NCBI GenBank assembly: GCA_036897625.1
Contig: JAYMTA010001117.1
Location: 1-21,708 of the forward strand
Origin: Pelargonium cotyledonis
Taxonomy: Eukaryota; Streptophyta; Magnoliopsida; Geraniales; Geraniaceae
DNA length: 21,708 nucleotides
Direction of reading: 5' to 3'
Shown here: positions 8,323 through 19,200 of the stretch, in pieces
Layout: the number at the start of each line of letters is the position of its first letter
Numbering within the stretch: position 1 is the stretch's first letter
The notes under the pieces: model-generated
Seen by the model: the letters and a program-made list of their open reading frames with translations, nothing else
The model's database searches: none
What the model was told of the DNA's origin: nothing
Program-made: the position numbers and the translations under genes

Positions 8323-9483
8323 TTTTCTTGTGACAAAACCAATTAGAAGTTTCTATTTTTGTCAGTTTCGGTTATTTTTATGGTTTGTGTCTACGCTATT
8401 TATACGAAATTAGGGAAGCAAAACTGCGTAGAGTTTGTCAGAAATGTTGGCCATCTCTTGCTCATTATTTGTAGCTGCATTTCCTCAAGAAACAGAAAGT
8501 GTGTATCCATTCAGATTCTCAGATGTAATTGACAGTTCTCTGGAAATTGGATGCTTATAGCTTCTCTTTATATCCTTTTACTAATTGGTTACAAAATGCA
8601 AGTTAAATTCTAAAGAATTGCAGTTTCAATTGTGCACTGTCATTGGCTTCAATTAGGGCTTGCAATTCGGTTAACGAGTCGGTTTGTTTTTTTTTTTGGT
8701 TTAGTATGGAGAGACCAAACTCGAATCCGATTAGCAATAAATGTGGAGTTGTTGCGATTTTCTCATGGCAAATTTAATCTGATCTAAGACGAAAATTAAT
8801 AGAGTATATTTATACAATCGTTTACACGTAGAATTTGAAACTCGCTTTTTTTATAATCGTTTCAATATAAATTTGACAAACTTATATGAACTCGAAACAC
8901 GAATGGTCAACTTAAGTGGATAATCACTGTATTTTAATAAATAAATAACCATTATATGACTGTCCAATAACAGTAAAATGGATACTGTTGTACTATATCT
9001 AATGGGATTCTTGTACAAGTTTTCTCAGTATCCAAACAGCCCCTTAGTGGATCCCACCGTTGACTTCTGCAGTAAAGAAACAGTCCAAAGCCTCAATGTC
9101 AAACATCACCAAGTGGATCCCAAATACAAAACACAACCAAATCAGCTACGCGATTTCAGCTTTCATTGTTCAGAAACCCAGCTGTGATCGATCTTCAATA
9201 ATGAATTTTATATTTTTATATATTATTTACTAATTTGATCAGTTACCCAAAACAATAATAGCAAATCTAGATCTACCCAGATCCAAAATTTGTCATTTTT
9301 ATTGTTTTCCTGTTGTGGGTTCGAGAGTGAGACTTGAGCTGAGGCTTAGTTAAGAAAAAAGTTTGTGGCTTTCTAGGGTTCTTCTGTGAAGCTTCTGATT
9401 AATGGGTGCTTGGATTTAGAAACATACAGTTTTGGGTTTCTAAATTAGGACTTGTAGTTATTATTACAGATTACTTTCCAGAA
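8323..9483. other. Spacer: DUF1068 3' UTR and CBP60 promoter/leader
   Basis: No gene is supported. A fragment near 8653-8690 (GGGCTTGCAATTCGGTTAACG) is worn repeat-like sequence. TTGACC (minus strand, 8905-8910) and TTGACT (9060-9065) are W-box cores, and ACGCG at about 9148-9152 is part of a CGCG-type calmodulin-regulated (CAMTA) site; all are short enough to occur by chance. The A/T block TATTTTTATATATTA at 9211-9225 is the best TATA candidate, putting a start site near 9250. The leader contains a five-codon upstream ORF at 9402-9419. Confidence 0.45.
9402..9419 (+). other. Small upstream ORF in the CBP60 leader
   Basis: ATG GGT GCT TGG ATT TAG encodes five residues (MGAWI) 65 nt before the main start codon. 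It is in the mRNA only if no leader intron removes it. GTGAGA at 9327 and TTATTATTACAG ending at 9469 would form a plausible leader intron that excises it. Confidence 0.4.
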
Positions 9484-12400
9484 ATGGAAAGTTCTAACGC
9501 CAGGAGACTGGAGAAGAGAGGGTTTGAGCAGAGTAGTCAAGAGGATTCAGACCACCTGGCCGGATCGAAAAAGCCGAAATTGCCTGGTTTGGCAAGGTTT
9601 GCTCTGTTTCTTGATTGAGTGTTTGTTTGTGTTATTGATTTGATGGTTATTGTCATATTGGTTCTTAACATATTTGGTGAAATGGGGATTTTTAAGTCTT
9701 TTTGGTTTATGTAATTTTCATTGATTGATTGATTGTTGTTCGCATAGATGAGTGTTGTTGATTTGATTATTATTGTTAATTGATACTATTTATTAGCATA
9801 TGATATCTAGTGTTAATGTGGAACCCGTATTCGATATTTGTCTATTGTTTCTTTTTTTTTACTGATTTCCTTGGAGTGTTAGTTTTGATTCGTGTTCTTG
9901 TTTGTCAAAACAGTCAGTTCTTGTTACTTTAGGATCTGAACTGGGTTTAATGGGATCATAAACTAATAAGCTTCCTGGGCGAAATCGGTGAATGGTCAAT
10001 TGGATTGTGATAACAGTGGACATGACTGCACAATGATGAGAGCCTTTTGCATTATGCTGCTCATGTTGTGGCAATCTGATAATAACTCTCTAGTTGCAAC
10101 TATTAGATCTCTCGTTTCTACATTTTATGCTTTGAACTATTGGCTTGTTGGTCTCATATGCTAGAGTAGGGTGAAGATTTTGTGTCACAAAACCTACAAT
10201 GATCCGATATTTGTAGGTTTGGGGATTCCATTGGTTGAATTTTTGCTCGTAAGAGATCATTGCTTGAACCATTATGGGTAGTGAAACTTCAACATCGAAA
10301 CAATTTAGTTGAATCATATTGTCGTTAGTTTCTAGTTAAAGGTTACAAGGCGTGCAAGCATGATGATATTCTGGTTTACGACAGTAGATTCCATGTTTCT
10401 GATGTCAATTAAGTGGCTCGTCATATTATTTTCAATATCTTGGTGATATGCTACTAACATGCTCATTTGTTATACATGCTTTATGCAAGCTATTACATCA
10501 ACTTTTGTGAGTCCACTTGAATCATTTTTAATTTAATTTGTTTGCAGTGTAATTGTGGATGCATTGAAGATTGACAGTTTACAAAGATTTTCCTCATCTT
10601 TGGAGCCTCTCTTACGAAGAATTGTGAGTCATGAACTTTTTTTGTGGCATTTCAGTTACCGCAAAACAACGGCTATAAGTTGCGCATGTTGGTGGCTGGC
10701 CATTTTTTTCTTATGTGTGTTGAGAATTTAGTCGAGTCTGTATATTTGATATTCTTCGAGGCATGGCATCGTAAACACATTTGATGAAGTTGTCATTGTG
10801 CCAAATCTTGCGCGACAAAATTTTATGCTAGTACTCTACCAAAAAGACGAATAGCAAGGCTATTGAGAAATTTCAAATTTGCGTAAGTGAGACGTCTCTT
10901 GTTACTTATGTACTCTCTCTTTTTATGATAAATAGGTCAGTGAAGAAGTGGAACGTGCTTTGACGAAGTTTGGTCATGCCGCATTACCTGGAAGGTGTGT
11001 TTCTTGTTATGTTAATATTTTGATATCTCTTGGCATAATCTAGAATCTTATGATCTCAGTAAATAAAATCAGCTAACTAATTGTATGTGCGATTGTGTAT
11101 AATAGGTCTCCGCCTCCAAGAATTCTAGGCCCGGAAGGGAGGAATCTGCAACTTCATTTCAAAACGAGAATGCCTCCTCACCTATTTACCGGTGGAAAGG
11201 TTGAGGGAGAGCAAGGTGCAGCCATCCACGTGGTATTGCTAGACCTGAACACAGACTCTATTGTGCAAACCGGGCCAGAATCAGCAGCTAAACTAAATAT
11301 TGTGGTGCTCGAAGGTGACTTCAATGAGGAAGCTGATGAAAATTGGACAGAGGAGCGGTTCGAGAGCCAAGAAGTAAAGGAGCGTGAGGGAAAGCGGCCA
11401 CTTTTGACTGGGGATCTGCAGGTTGTCTTGAAGGACGGAATAGGAACACTCGGAGATCTCACTTTCACTGATAATTCTAGCTGGATAAGGAGCAGAAAGT
11501 TTAGACTTGGTGTGAAAGTTGCTCCTGGTTATGGCGAGGAAAATCGTGTTCGTGAAGCTAAAACAGAGGCTTTTGCAGTCAAAGATCATAGAGGAGAACG
11601 TAAGTTTTCAAAAAATTGTTAATACGTATGTCGTTTGTCTAGAACAATTTCACTGCTTTAAAATACTTCATAAATGCTTAGAGCTGGAAAATGGGCCAGC
11701 GGGTCAGGCCAAAAAAATGCAAGTATGCTCATCGTGGGCTGAAACTGGGCCAAGCCTGTTTGGGCTCGGGCTAAAACGGGATGGGCCAAAAAACACCCGC
11801 ATGTTTATTGGACCACTTTTTGCTGGCCCAAACTTGGCATTGTTGGGTCAGGTCAGTGGTGGCCCGCAGGTCGTTGGCTCATTCCAGTTCTATAGTTGCT
11901 GCTAGCAACATGGCACTTTCTGATATATCAGACATGAGTGAAAACCTGTTTATTGCATTAAATGCGAAACAACCTAAGTAATGTTGCTCTCACTCTTTGG
12001 ACTAGCTCGGTTAAGTCGTTAAGAAACCAAATGAACTGGCTTCATAGAGTAACACTAGTCATGTCAAAACATAATTACTGTGTCATTCCTCTGGAGTCCC
12101 TTTCTAGTATTTGATTTTTTGGAATGAATCATTATTGTGACAGCTTTAGTCCCGAAGTATACAATGACTAACTATATTTAAGGAAATTTTGGTTTGAAAA
12201 GCTGCATTCTGTTGCTTTCTTTTTTCTTTTCTTTTTGGGTATAAATTTACGTAGTTTTCGTGCTCATATTGTTGTGCCGAAAATTGGTTCATCAATGTTT
12301 CAGTATACAAGAAACATTACCCACCAGCTTTGCACGACGAAGTTTGGAGATTGGATCGGATAGCTAAAGATGGAGCACTTCACAAAAAATTGGTGAAGGC

Positions 12401-14449
12401 TGAAATTGTGACTGTTGAGGATTTCCTCCGGGTTCTTGTCAGAGACTCACAGAGATTAAGGAATGTAAGGATCTGTTGTTATTGGTTCATTCTTTTGTCA
12501 CTGTATTCAAACCTACCTTACCCTTTCAATTTGATTTATAATCTTTCTACGAGCTTGACTGTTCTTCAATCACTGTTTCTTAGATCCTTGGGAGTGGAAT
12601 GTCTAATAGAATGTGGGAGAATACAGTTGAACATGCCAAGACATGTGTTTTGGGTATGAAGCTCTATGTTTACTACACGGATGAAACCCGCAGCACCGGT
12701 GTTGTTTTCAACCATATTTATGAGCTTAGAGGTCTTATTGCTGAAGGACAGTTCTTCTCATTGGAATCACTTAACCACAGCCAAAAGGTAGAAGCTCTTT
12801 ATTCGTTTCTAAACTCCGAATCTCAATGAAACAGTTATATTATTTGGAACCAGTGCACCAGGCTCCCGCTATTTTGGTGATTGGGGAGGGTCATCCATGT
12901 ACACAACCTCACTCTATTTTTGCACAGAGGCTGTTTTCCTTACTTGAACCTGTGACCGCTAGATCACAAGTCAGCAACCTTGTCATTGCACGAAACTCGC
13001 CATCATATAGCAATGTTTATTTTCCCTTGACCTTCATCTCAAAATTGACGTCCACTTTTCTATTTTTGTAAAAATTAAGGATAAGTTAGGATTAGACTTT
13101 CCTCCTTATACCCCCTTGTAGAGCTGCCAATTTAGACACGAACCTACGGGCAGCTCACATAGAATAGACCTGACTAATTTTTGGGTTGGGTCAGGAAAAC
13201 CCACTACTTGAATATTTTGCAGGTCAAGTTAGACCTATTCAACCCGAACCTGAAAAACCCGACCCGAAACCAGACTATAGCTCTACCCCCATGTCCTCTT
13301 CTTGTAACGAACTCAAAGAAATCTAACGCACAAGTGACAAATCAAAAAAGGATACTGGACACTCATTCTTGGACAAATTTTAGAGAAAGTGGACCTTCAT
13401 TTTGAAACGGAGGGAGTAATATTTGTTAATAATGATCTCTGTATTACTGTAAAATGAGCTTCAGCTTTGAAATTCATGGTCCTTTAGGTAGCATTTGGAT
13501 TAGAATTTTTTTAAGAATGGGAATCAAGAATCGGAATGGAAATAAGATTCTCATTGTTCATGTTTGGATTAAGACTTGGGTCAAGAAATTGACTCTTGTT
13601 ATTCCAAATGGTACCTTAGAGTAACTAATTGTATATGCAAGCCTTTTTTTTTTTTTTTCTTCCCCCGCAGCCGTTTTTTTTTTTTTTTTTCCTTTTCTTT
13701 TTCCCTGTTAGTCCCAACTTATTCTTGTTGAATTCTGTGTGCAGATTTCTGTGGACTCCCTGATGAAGAGAGCGTATGAGAATTGGAACCAAGTTGTAGA
13801 ATATGATGGCAACGTCTTGAATTCTTTAACCAGCATACCTCGGGTAGCAGGACCTTCAGCTGCACCAATACCCGACAACACCTTCGTCGCAGAGCACCAT
13901 TTCAGCAATGTGCAAAGCAGGCAACAATACATAGCCTCCGAGCCAAGCCCGCAGTGCGAAACTGCAAAGAACCACCTGCCAGTCCCTCAGTTGATTGAGT
14001 TCCCGTTCGCAAGGTCTGATCCGATGCCTGAGATGCCACTGAGTGACCCTCAAGCAGCGTTATCAGGCAACATGAACTACACGCCAGCTGGAACGTATTA
14101 CTCAGGAGATTGGACCCGGCCAAGAAACGGGCAGGGAATGGAAGATTCCTTTGCTGATGATATCCGGCTTAGAAGCTCGGAAATGCTGGAGACCGATGAC
14201 ATGCAAAGGTTGCTAAGGACGTTTGGCGTCGGGACGGTTCCTGGGTATGGTCATCCCAACGAAGGTTGCTATTCGTACAGTGTGCAATACGAGGAGCCTC
14301 AGGTGAATAAGACGTTCGGGCAAGAACATGGTCGGAGTTCCGGGAAAGCTGTTGTCGGGTGGCTCAAGCTCAAAGCCGCGCTACGATGGGGAATATTTGT
14401 GAGGAAAAGAGCTGCAGAGAGGAGAGCTCAACTTACCGAGCTCGATTAA
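9484..14449 (+). CDS. CBP60: CBP60-family calmodulin-binding protein, CBP60B/C/D-like
   Basis: Plant CALMODULIN-BINDING PROTEIN 60. Coding exons are 9484-9596, 10548-10623, 10936-10994, 11106-11599, 12304-12464, 12584-12787 and 13745-14449, giving 603 aa. All introns are GT-AG and all joins keep frame. Landmarks in order: a basic patch near KKPK (29-32); [14 protein letters not shown] and VSEEVERAL (about 39-75); the conserved core from [11 protein letters not shown] through [34 protein letters not shown] and [13 protein letters not shown] (about 88-247); [17 protein letters not shown] (248-264); [12 protein letters not shown] (302-313); and [15 protein letters not shown]. The C-terminus (570-603) has [11 protein letters not shown] with Trp-575 and Trp-584 in a basic amphipathic helix. 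That is the calmodulin-binding position of CBP60a-f, unlike CBP60g (N-terminal) and SARD1 (none). The family's core binds DNA in the nucleus and controls immune gene expression. Exact paralogue is uncertain. Confidence 0.93.
9597..10547 (+). other. Intron 1 of the CBP60 gene (951 bp)
   Basis: Runs from GTTTGC to TTTGCAG and splits the codon for Ser-38. It is T-rich and AT-rich with no coding frame I can support and no MITE ends that I recognise. Minus-strand open frames at 9859-10074 and 10090-10317 have no recognisable family. Confidence 0.6.
10624..10935 (+). other. Intron 2 of the CBP60 gene
   Basis: GTGAGTCATG to ATAAATAG, 312 bp, phase 0. I see nothing in it beyond AT-rich sequence. Confidence 0.6.
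11600..12303 (+). other. Intron 4 of the CBP60 gene
   Basis: GTAAGT to TGTTTCAG, 704 bp, splitting Leu-248. The left third is occupied by the hAT-like MITE at 11679-11892. The rest is AT-rich with a T/C-rich tract (12214-12236). Open frames that run out of exon 4 (11519-11905, 11781-11981) are read-through into the MITE, not genes. Confidence 0.7.
11679..11892. mobile_element. hAT-like MITE in CBP60 intron 4
   Basis: The ends TAGAGCTGGAAAATGGGCCA and (inverted) TATAGAACTGGAATGAGCCA agree at TAGARCTGGAA and TGRGCCA. The flanks are TAAATGCT (11671-11678) and TAGTTGCT (11893-11900), an 8-bp duplication with two mismatches. The inside is unusually GC-rich for the window, with repeated GGGCC/GGCCC words (GGGCCAGCGGGTCAGGCC, TTTGGGCTCGGGC) and no protein domain. 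Confidence 0.7.
13029..13418. mobile_element. Stowaway-like MITE, reverse orientation, interrupted
   Basis: The right end, TTCATTTTGAAACGGAGGGAGTA, is the classical Stowaway CTCCCTCCGT terminus read in reverse. The left end has CTCAAAATTGACGTCCACTT. The inside reads, in reverse, the same sequence as the 7682 copy (AACGAACTCAAAG against TTTGAGTTTGTT). It is cut by the 13119-13285 insertion. Confidence 0.7.
13119..13285. mobile_element. hAT-like MITE nested in the Stowaway-like copy
   Basis: The left end TAGAGCTGCCAATTTAGACACG and right end ACTATAGCTCTA are inverted (TAGAGCT). The flanks are CCCCCTTG (13111-13118) and CCCCCATG (13286-13293), an 8-bp target duplication with one mismatch. The inside has CCCGAACCTGAAAAACCCGACCCG-type words seen in related plant MITEs. 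At 167 bp it is the shortest of the family here. Confidence 0.78.
13486..13617. mobile_element. Short MITE with GGTAGCATTTGGATT ends
   Basis: The left end GGTAGCATTTGGATTA and right end TTATTCCAAATGGTACC are inverted repeats. TTA lies on both outer sides (TTTA before, TTAG after), as in PIF/Harbinger-type insertions with TWA duplications. The first 60 bp closely match the reverse of 16570-16640 inside an intron of the response regulator, so it is a dispersed family. Confidence 0.6.
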
Positions 14450-16207
14450 GGTAAATTTTTGGATTCATAGCTCCACTGATAACATTTTACTGTGTTTTGT
14501 GTTTTGGAGTTTATTAATGCTAAAACCAGTTGCCTAGGAAATATGGGGAAAAGGGCTGTTGCCAATTTTCTTGGCAGCCAAACAGGCCATAGCTGAAGAA
14601 GAGAAGATCAAGAATATATTTAGTAGGCTATTTGTTTGCCCCATCTTTGTATGTTGGAACTTGAAACAATCCTCTTTTGTTTCTTTTTCTCTTTTTTCAC
14701 TACTCAGTTACTGATTTGAAATGTTCTTTGTATAGAATGTTTTCCCAATAATAATAGCTATAGAGAACTTTTTTTTTTTTTTTTTTTTTTTTTATTTCAT
14801 AATAAAAACATGGTTTTTTTTAACTTGTTGAACATTTTATGTGTCCTTCATGTGAAGAGCATGTTTTAAATCATATCGAATGTCAAATTAGTATGTTGAC
14901 CAGGTCCTCGATTTGATTGGTTTTATCATTGAACTAGTGAGAGAATGTTTGAAAACTGGACTGGTTACCTTAATCCTCCATTTGAATGATTTTATGTATT
15001 TTTCATCTGAATCAGATGTCAAATTTTTCTGTTACCGAAATTCTCGATCTGATTGGTTTGATAAGTTAACAGATTATAATCGTTTCTTGAACATTCTATG
15101 TCCCTTTCATGTCAAAGGAATTTTAAAATATCGATTTGATTGTTGCCCAAATCCTTTATTTCATTGGTTTCATTGGCCTATCTGAATCGAACGTCAAACT
15201 GGTCAGCTAATCATGACCTTGATTTGATTGGTTATATATGTTTAACTAGTCAGCATTATATAAAAAGATTGTCTAATCAAAACTCGATTTTGTAACGAGT
15301 CCAAGAATTGAACCGATGATTCGTTGTCCAATTCCAAATCAACCTTGTCATCAAGATTTTGTTCAGTTTTCAAATCATAGCCTATAACAATACATTTCAT
15401 GCCACAAAATGTGAAACAAAACATGTGACTGTAACAAGAGATTCTTTACCTTAAAAATGAATGTGACAAAGGGGATGGCACTGATGTAATTTGTAGCAAA
15501 AACAGAGTATGCACAATATATGCAAGATTTTGTTCAGAACCCAGAAATGGATCCCATTATTGAATCCTACAGTAACTTTTGTAACTGAATTTGAATGATA
15601 ATGTTGAAACTCTGTGGGCCCATGATTTTGTGGGCCCGAGATGATATCAGATTGTCGATTGAGTCACCGATTTGATTAGTATTCTGTTAAATGAATCGAC
15701 TTAAACACAATTTGATGGAAACCATTTCGAAACATTTTCTCTAAGAAGATAAACCACTTTCCCTCGTTTTCTTTTCCTTTCTTTCAACTTTCCCAATATC
15801 CAAACACTAATGGTCCAAAGCTATGCTATGCAAGAAAATGTGAAAACAAAGAATCATCATCAAAAACAAGCTCAATGCTCTAAACTCCTAGGTTTCTTGC
15901 AAAAACCCTAATGAAGTATCGACAAAAAGCTCAAAAACTACTCGAGCAATGAGAATTTCTCGCGATCTTAATCGATCTTTGCTAAGAAAATATTATATAG
16001 ATAGTAAATTTATGAAGAAAAAAAGAATCTAACAGATTGTTAGAAATTGCAACCATGAAATGGAAGTTGCTGATAGAGAAACAACAAAGAGAAAGTGCTA
16101 ATTACTTGACTCCCACCAAGAAAAGAAGATGAAATTACATAAAGATACAAACTCGTAGTGAGGAGTTACGATTCATTTGTCATTCTCTTTCCTGGAAATC
16201 TGCAGCA
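14450..16207. other. Convergent spacer between CBP60 and the response regulator
   Basis: The 3' UTRs of both genes must lie here. AATAATAATAG at 14748-14758 is a plausible CBP60 polyadenylation region. A T-run of about 23 nt occupies 14771-14793. A degenerate repeat region lies at 14820-15240. TGGGCCC occurs twice (15615-15621 and 15631-15637), 16 nt apart. Open frames here (for example 14913-15185 + and 15242-15424 -) match no family I know and follow the repeats. No gene is supported. Confidence 0.55.
14820..15240. repeat. Degenerate repeat region with TCGATTTGATTGGTT motif
   Basis: TTGAACATTTTATGTGTCCTTCATG...AATCATATCGA (14828-14880) recurs as TTGAACATTCTATGTCCCTTTCATG...AAATATCGA (15087-15134). 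Around these, the motif CTCGATYTGATTGGTTT or CTTGATTTGATTGGTT occurs near 14907, 15043 and 15218, each after GACC/ATTC-like sequence. A looser version, CCGATTTGATTAGTATT, is at 15668. The origin is unknown; it looks like an old tandem duplication or repeat-element family. Confidence 0.55.
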
Positions 16208-19200
16208 TCATATGCATGATCCGAGAGAGTATGCATCGAATGCATATTCTCCGTCCATTGACATTGGCGCGTTTTGTTCCTGCATTAAATAAACCGAAAC
16301 CTTGTCATGTAATGTGCCGATGAAAAGATAAAAAATACATAATAATCCGTACTTGCAAAGCTAATAAATGATCGAACACAGGATAAAATTTCAACTCGAG
16401 CTAGTACTCGTAATTATCATGCAAAGAATAGAGGCTTTGACATTTACAAGCACTGTCAGTGGCATAAGAGAAGTAACTAATGTTAGGGTCTGCACGGGAG
16501 AGAGTGTTGAACTATTTACGAAAATTTTGAATAAGAATGGGGATGGAGCTAAAAGTCATTATCGAAACATAAGTGATGAAAATTTCATTTCCATTCCGAT
16601 TCTTGATTTCCATTCCAAAACAAAAATTGTAATCCAAACGCTATCTTAATAGAAACATCAAATTATGAGAGTTTCTTGAAAGCATAGGATGTTTCGCATG
16701 TATTGTAACGTGATATACAACTCATGTCAACAGAGCAAAACTATATTTTAGATATTGTTCTTCAAATCTAACATTAGTATTTAGTACTATAATTCTATCA
16801 TTTATCATATGCCAACTTTCAGTGATAATTTGTAACGATTCAAGGCATATCAAAAATGGAGCTGAAACAAGCAAGGCAAGAAAGTAGATCATACCCGCTT
16901 GTTCATTGCGTTCACTAGATCATTCAGGGACTCGTGATTGAAACCATCTTGTGCCTTCGGTTGCTCCAATAGATACTCCTCATTAGACCTCATTCTCGTG
17001 CCCATAGATTGAGGGATCAAAGATGTGTCAACTTTTCTGTTTTGGTCCAAGGAACCCACAGCGCCATTTGAAGGAAGCAGAGAATTTGTGGAGCTGAAAG
17101 TATTGTTCATGCCATAGTTGTAATCGAGCCCACGATTTTCCCACCTTTGCTTTGGCGTGAAGTTAATATTCTGAACAACGTTACCAATCAAGCCACCTTG
17201 GCATTGCACATCTCCTCTTGAATCCTCCATAGCCACCGGAACAGCACCAGTTGAGCACATTTCTATTGGGTTGTTATGAATATGAGAGATACCCGAAGAA
17301 ACCCCGTCTACCATGTTATTAGATGGCATTTGACAATGGCTAAAAGGTTCGCTCAACGGCAACGGATTTGATGGAAAGTTTGCTAATTGAACAGCACCTT
17401 GCCAGCTTTCATTGCATCTACTTTGATCAAGAAAATTAGACGAACCACATGCGCCAATCTCAATAGAACCTGGACCCGTTCGAAGAGAAGATTGGTTGCT
17501 AAAACCTCCTCCCCGATTTAGGGATTGCTGTGGATTACCTGGTAATATTAAAGGATTGTTTGGGGTACTGACAATTGAGTTGCTTGAGCAGTTATTTGTT
17601 GCTCTGGTGTCTTGGTAGCTGGTGCCAACAAACAATGTCGGGCCATCTATGCTGCTGAACTCTGGAACGGGAGTTGCAATCTTGCTATGCTGCAACTGGT
17701 TAAAATCCAAAGATGTCGGGATTCCTTGGAATAGGCTTGCACTTTGGTTAGCCGGTAAAACAGCTGATTGGAGCTTCCCGAGAGAGTTTAACGAGTTGTT
17801 CAAGTTTTGAGGACCTGTTTGAATCAATCCAGAAGAACTAATTCCACGAAGGCCCAAACCAGTAGGAGAGTTCAATCTCCCGAGCACCCCACCAGGAGGA
17901 TATGATGATAGAGAGGCATTTGAAAATCTTCCCGATCCAGACAAAGTGCTAAAATCTCCAAACCCGTCCAAAGAACCCATGCGCAAATAACCGGAATCTT
18001 TACACCCTAAAGCGACCATGTTAGGTTGCTGGCTTATCCGTTTCAGGTAAAGCCTATATTTCTGCAAAAGAAAGAAACACGGAAAGTTTCAATGAGACTG
18101 TTGCAACAAGTTTCTTAAATAAGACCAAATAAAGCATAAAAAACATTCATCGGGATTTTATCATTTCATGCAACTTTGCATTTCCCGTCAATTATAAGAC
18201 CCTTCTCGTAAGGATATTTCAACTATAAAATACGATGGAAGTCTACAATGCAACAATCAAAGTGGAGGTGTTTTCATATAGTTTCATCTCTAGACTGAAC
18301 TTAGGCAGCGTATGGATTAAAAATAAAGCCATTTTCGTGACCAAATAAACATAATTCAAACGCTACGCACAAAATAGTGATTTCTCTCGAGTGGTTCGTT
18401 CTCATATTGTATCTCAATGAACCTATTCACAACCAAAACCGATAATATTCTAGGGTTTGATGATCTTCAACAGAGCGCAAATTTTAATTCTGAGGCACAA
18501 CATGCTATCAATTCAAAATGAAAGATCGAAAAAGTTAAGGTACATGCCTGTAGATGGCTTGCTACATTTTCCCTAGTTAGCCCTTCAACATTCATCAAGT
18601 CGAGAATCTTCTTCGGAACAGCCTCTGCATAGAAACACAAATACATAACATTAAAAAATAGGTTCGATAGTGCCTATGCAAAAAATATATTTATCGCACT
18701 GTGGCAAAAGACTCACTATCGAGGCCTAGTTGATTAACAGCTCCAACAAACTTCCTATGCAAGTCCACAGACCAAACAACCCGAGGTTTCTTCTGGGTAG
18801 ACGGATCATCATTATCGGGTCCATCCTCTTCACCATCTTCTTCCTCATCTTCACTATGGTCCTTCCTCTTCCGGTTTGATTTTTCACTCTGATCTCCATT
18901 TCCAGATGACGTGGCAACTTGACCACTGTCCCCGACTCCAAGATGATCCTTACTTTGCTTCGAGGCCTTATTATGGTCCTTGGGTTCAATCTTCTTTTTC
19001 CTGATTACATGTTGCCAAATGTTTTTCAACTCCTCGATACGAACCGGTTTCAATAAATAGTCACAGGCACCGTGAGTAACACCTTTCATTACTAGTTCTG
19101 TGTCACTATGAGCTGACAACACTGTAACCAATTCAAGTAAAGAAAAAAATGACATTAGAACCCGAAACTTCGCTAGTTGAATCCTAAAACAAAATTAAAC

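Larger units (their letters stand above)
12788..13744 (+). other. Intron 6 of the CBP60 gene, with nested MITEs
   Basis: GTAGAA to TGTGTGCAG, 957 bp, phase 0. It contains a Stowaway-like element (13029-13418) interrupted by a hAT-like element (13119-13285), then a short inverted-end element (13486-13617). Two T-runs (about 13646-13660 and 13674-13690) lie before the acceptor and could serve as its polypyrimidine tract. Confidence 0.75.

Noticed and set aside
8653-8700. Further hAT-like MITE from GGGCTTGCAATTCGG
   Set aside because: The left part is suggestive, but I found no matching right end and no 8-bp duplication.
11519-11981. Open frames overlapping CBP60 exon 4 and intron 4
   Set aside because: They run in the wrong frame through the exon and then through the GGGCC-rich MITE; conservation is in the other frame.
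14913-15185. 90-codon plus-strand open frame in the convergent spacer
   Set aside because: The translation follows the TCGATTTGATTGGTT repeats, shows no domain and has no promoter or splice context.
16368-16649. 93-codon plus-strand open frame in the last response-regulator intron
   Set aside because: It reads through a MITE fragment in antisense and shows no recognisable protein.
18540-18547. GT donor at 18543 in place of the GC donor
   Set aside because: Using it adds four bases (GCAT) and puts the next exon out of frame with an early stop, breaking the invariant SHLQ-KYR join.
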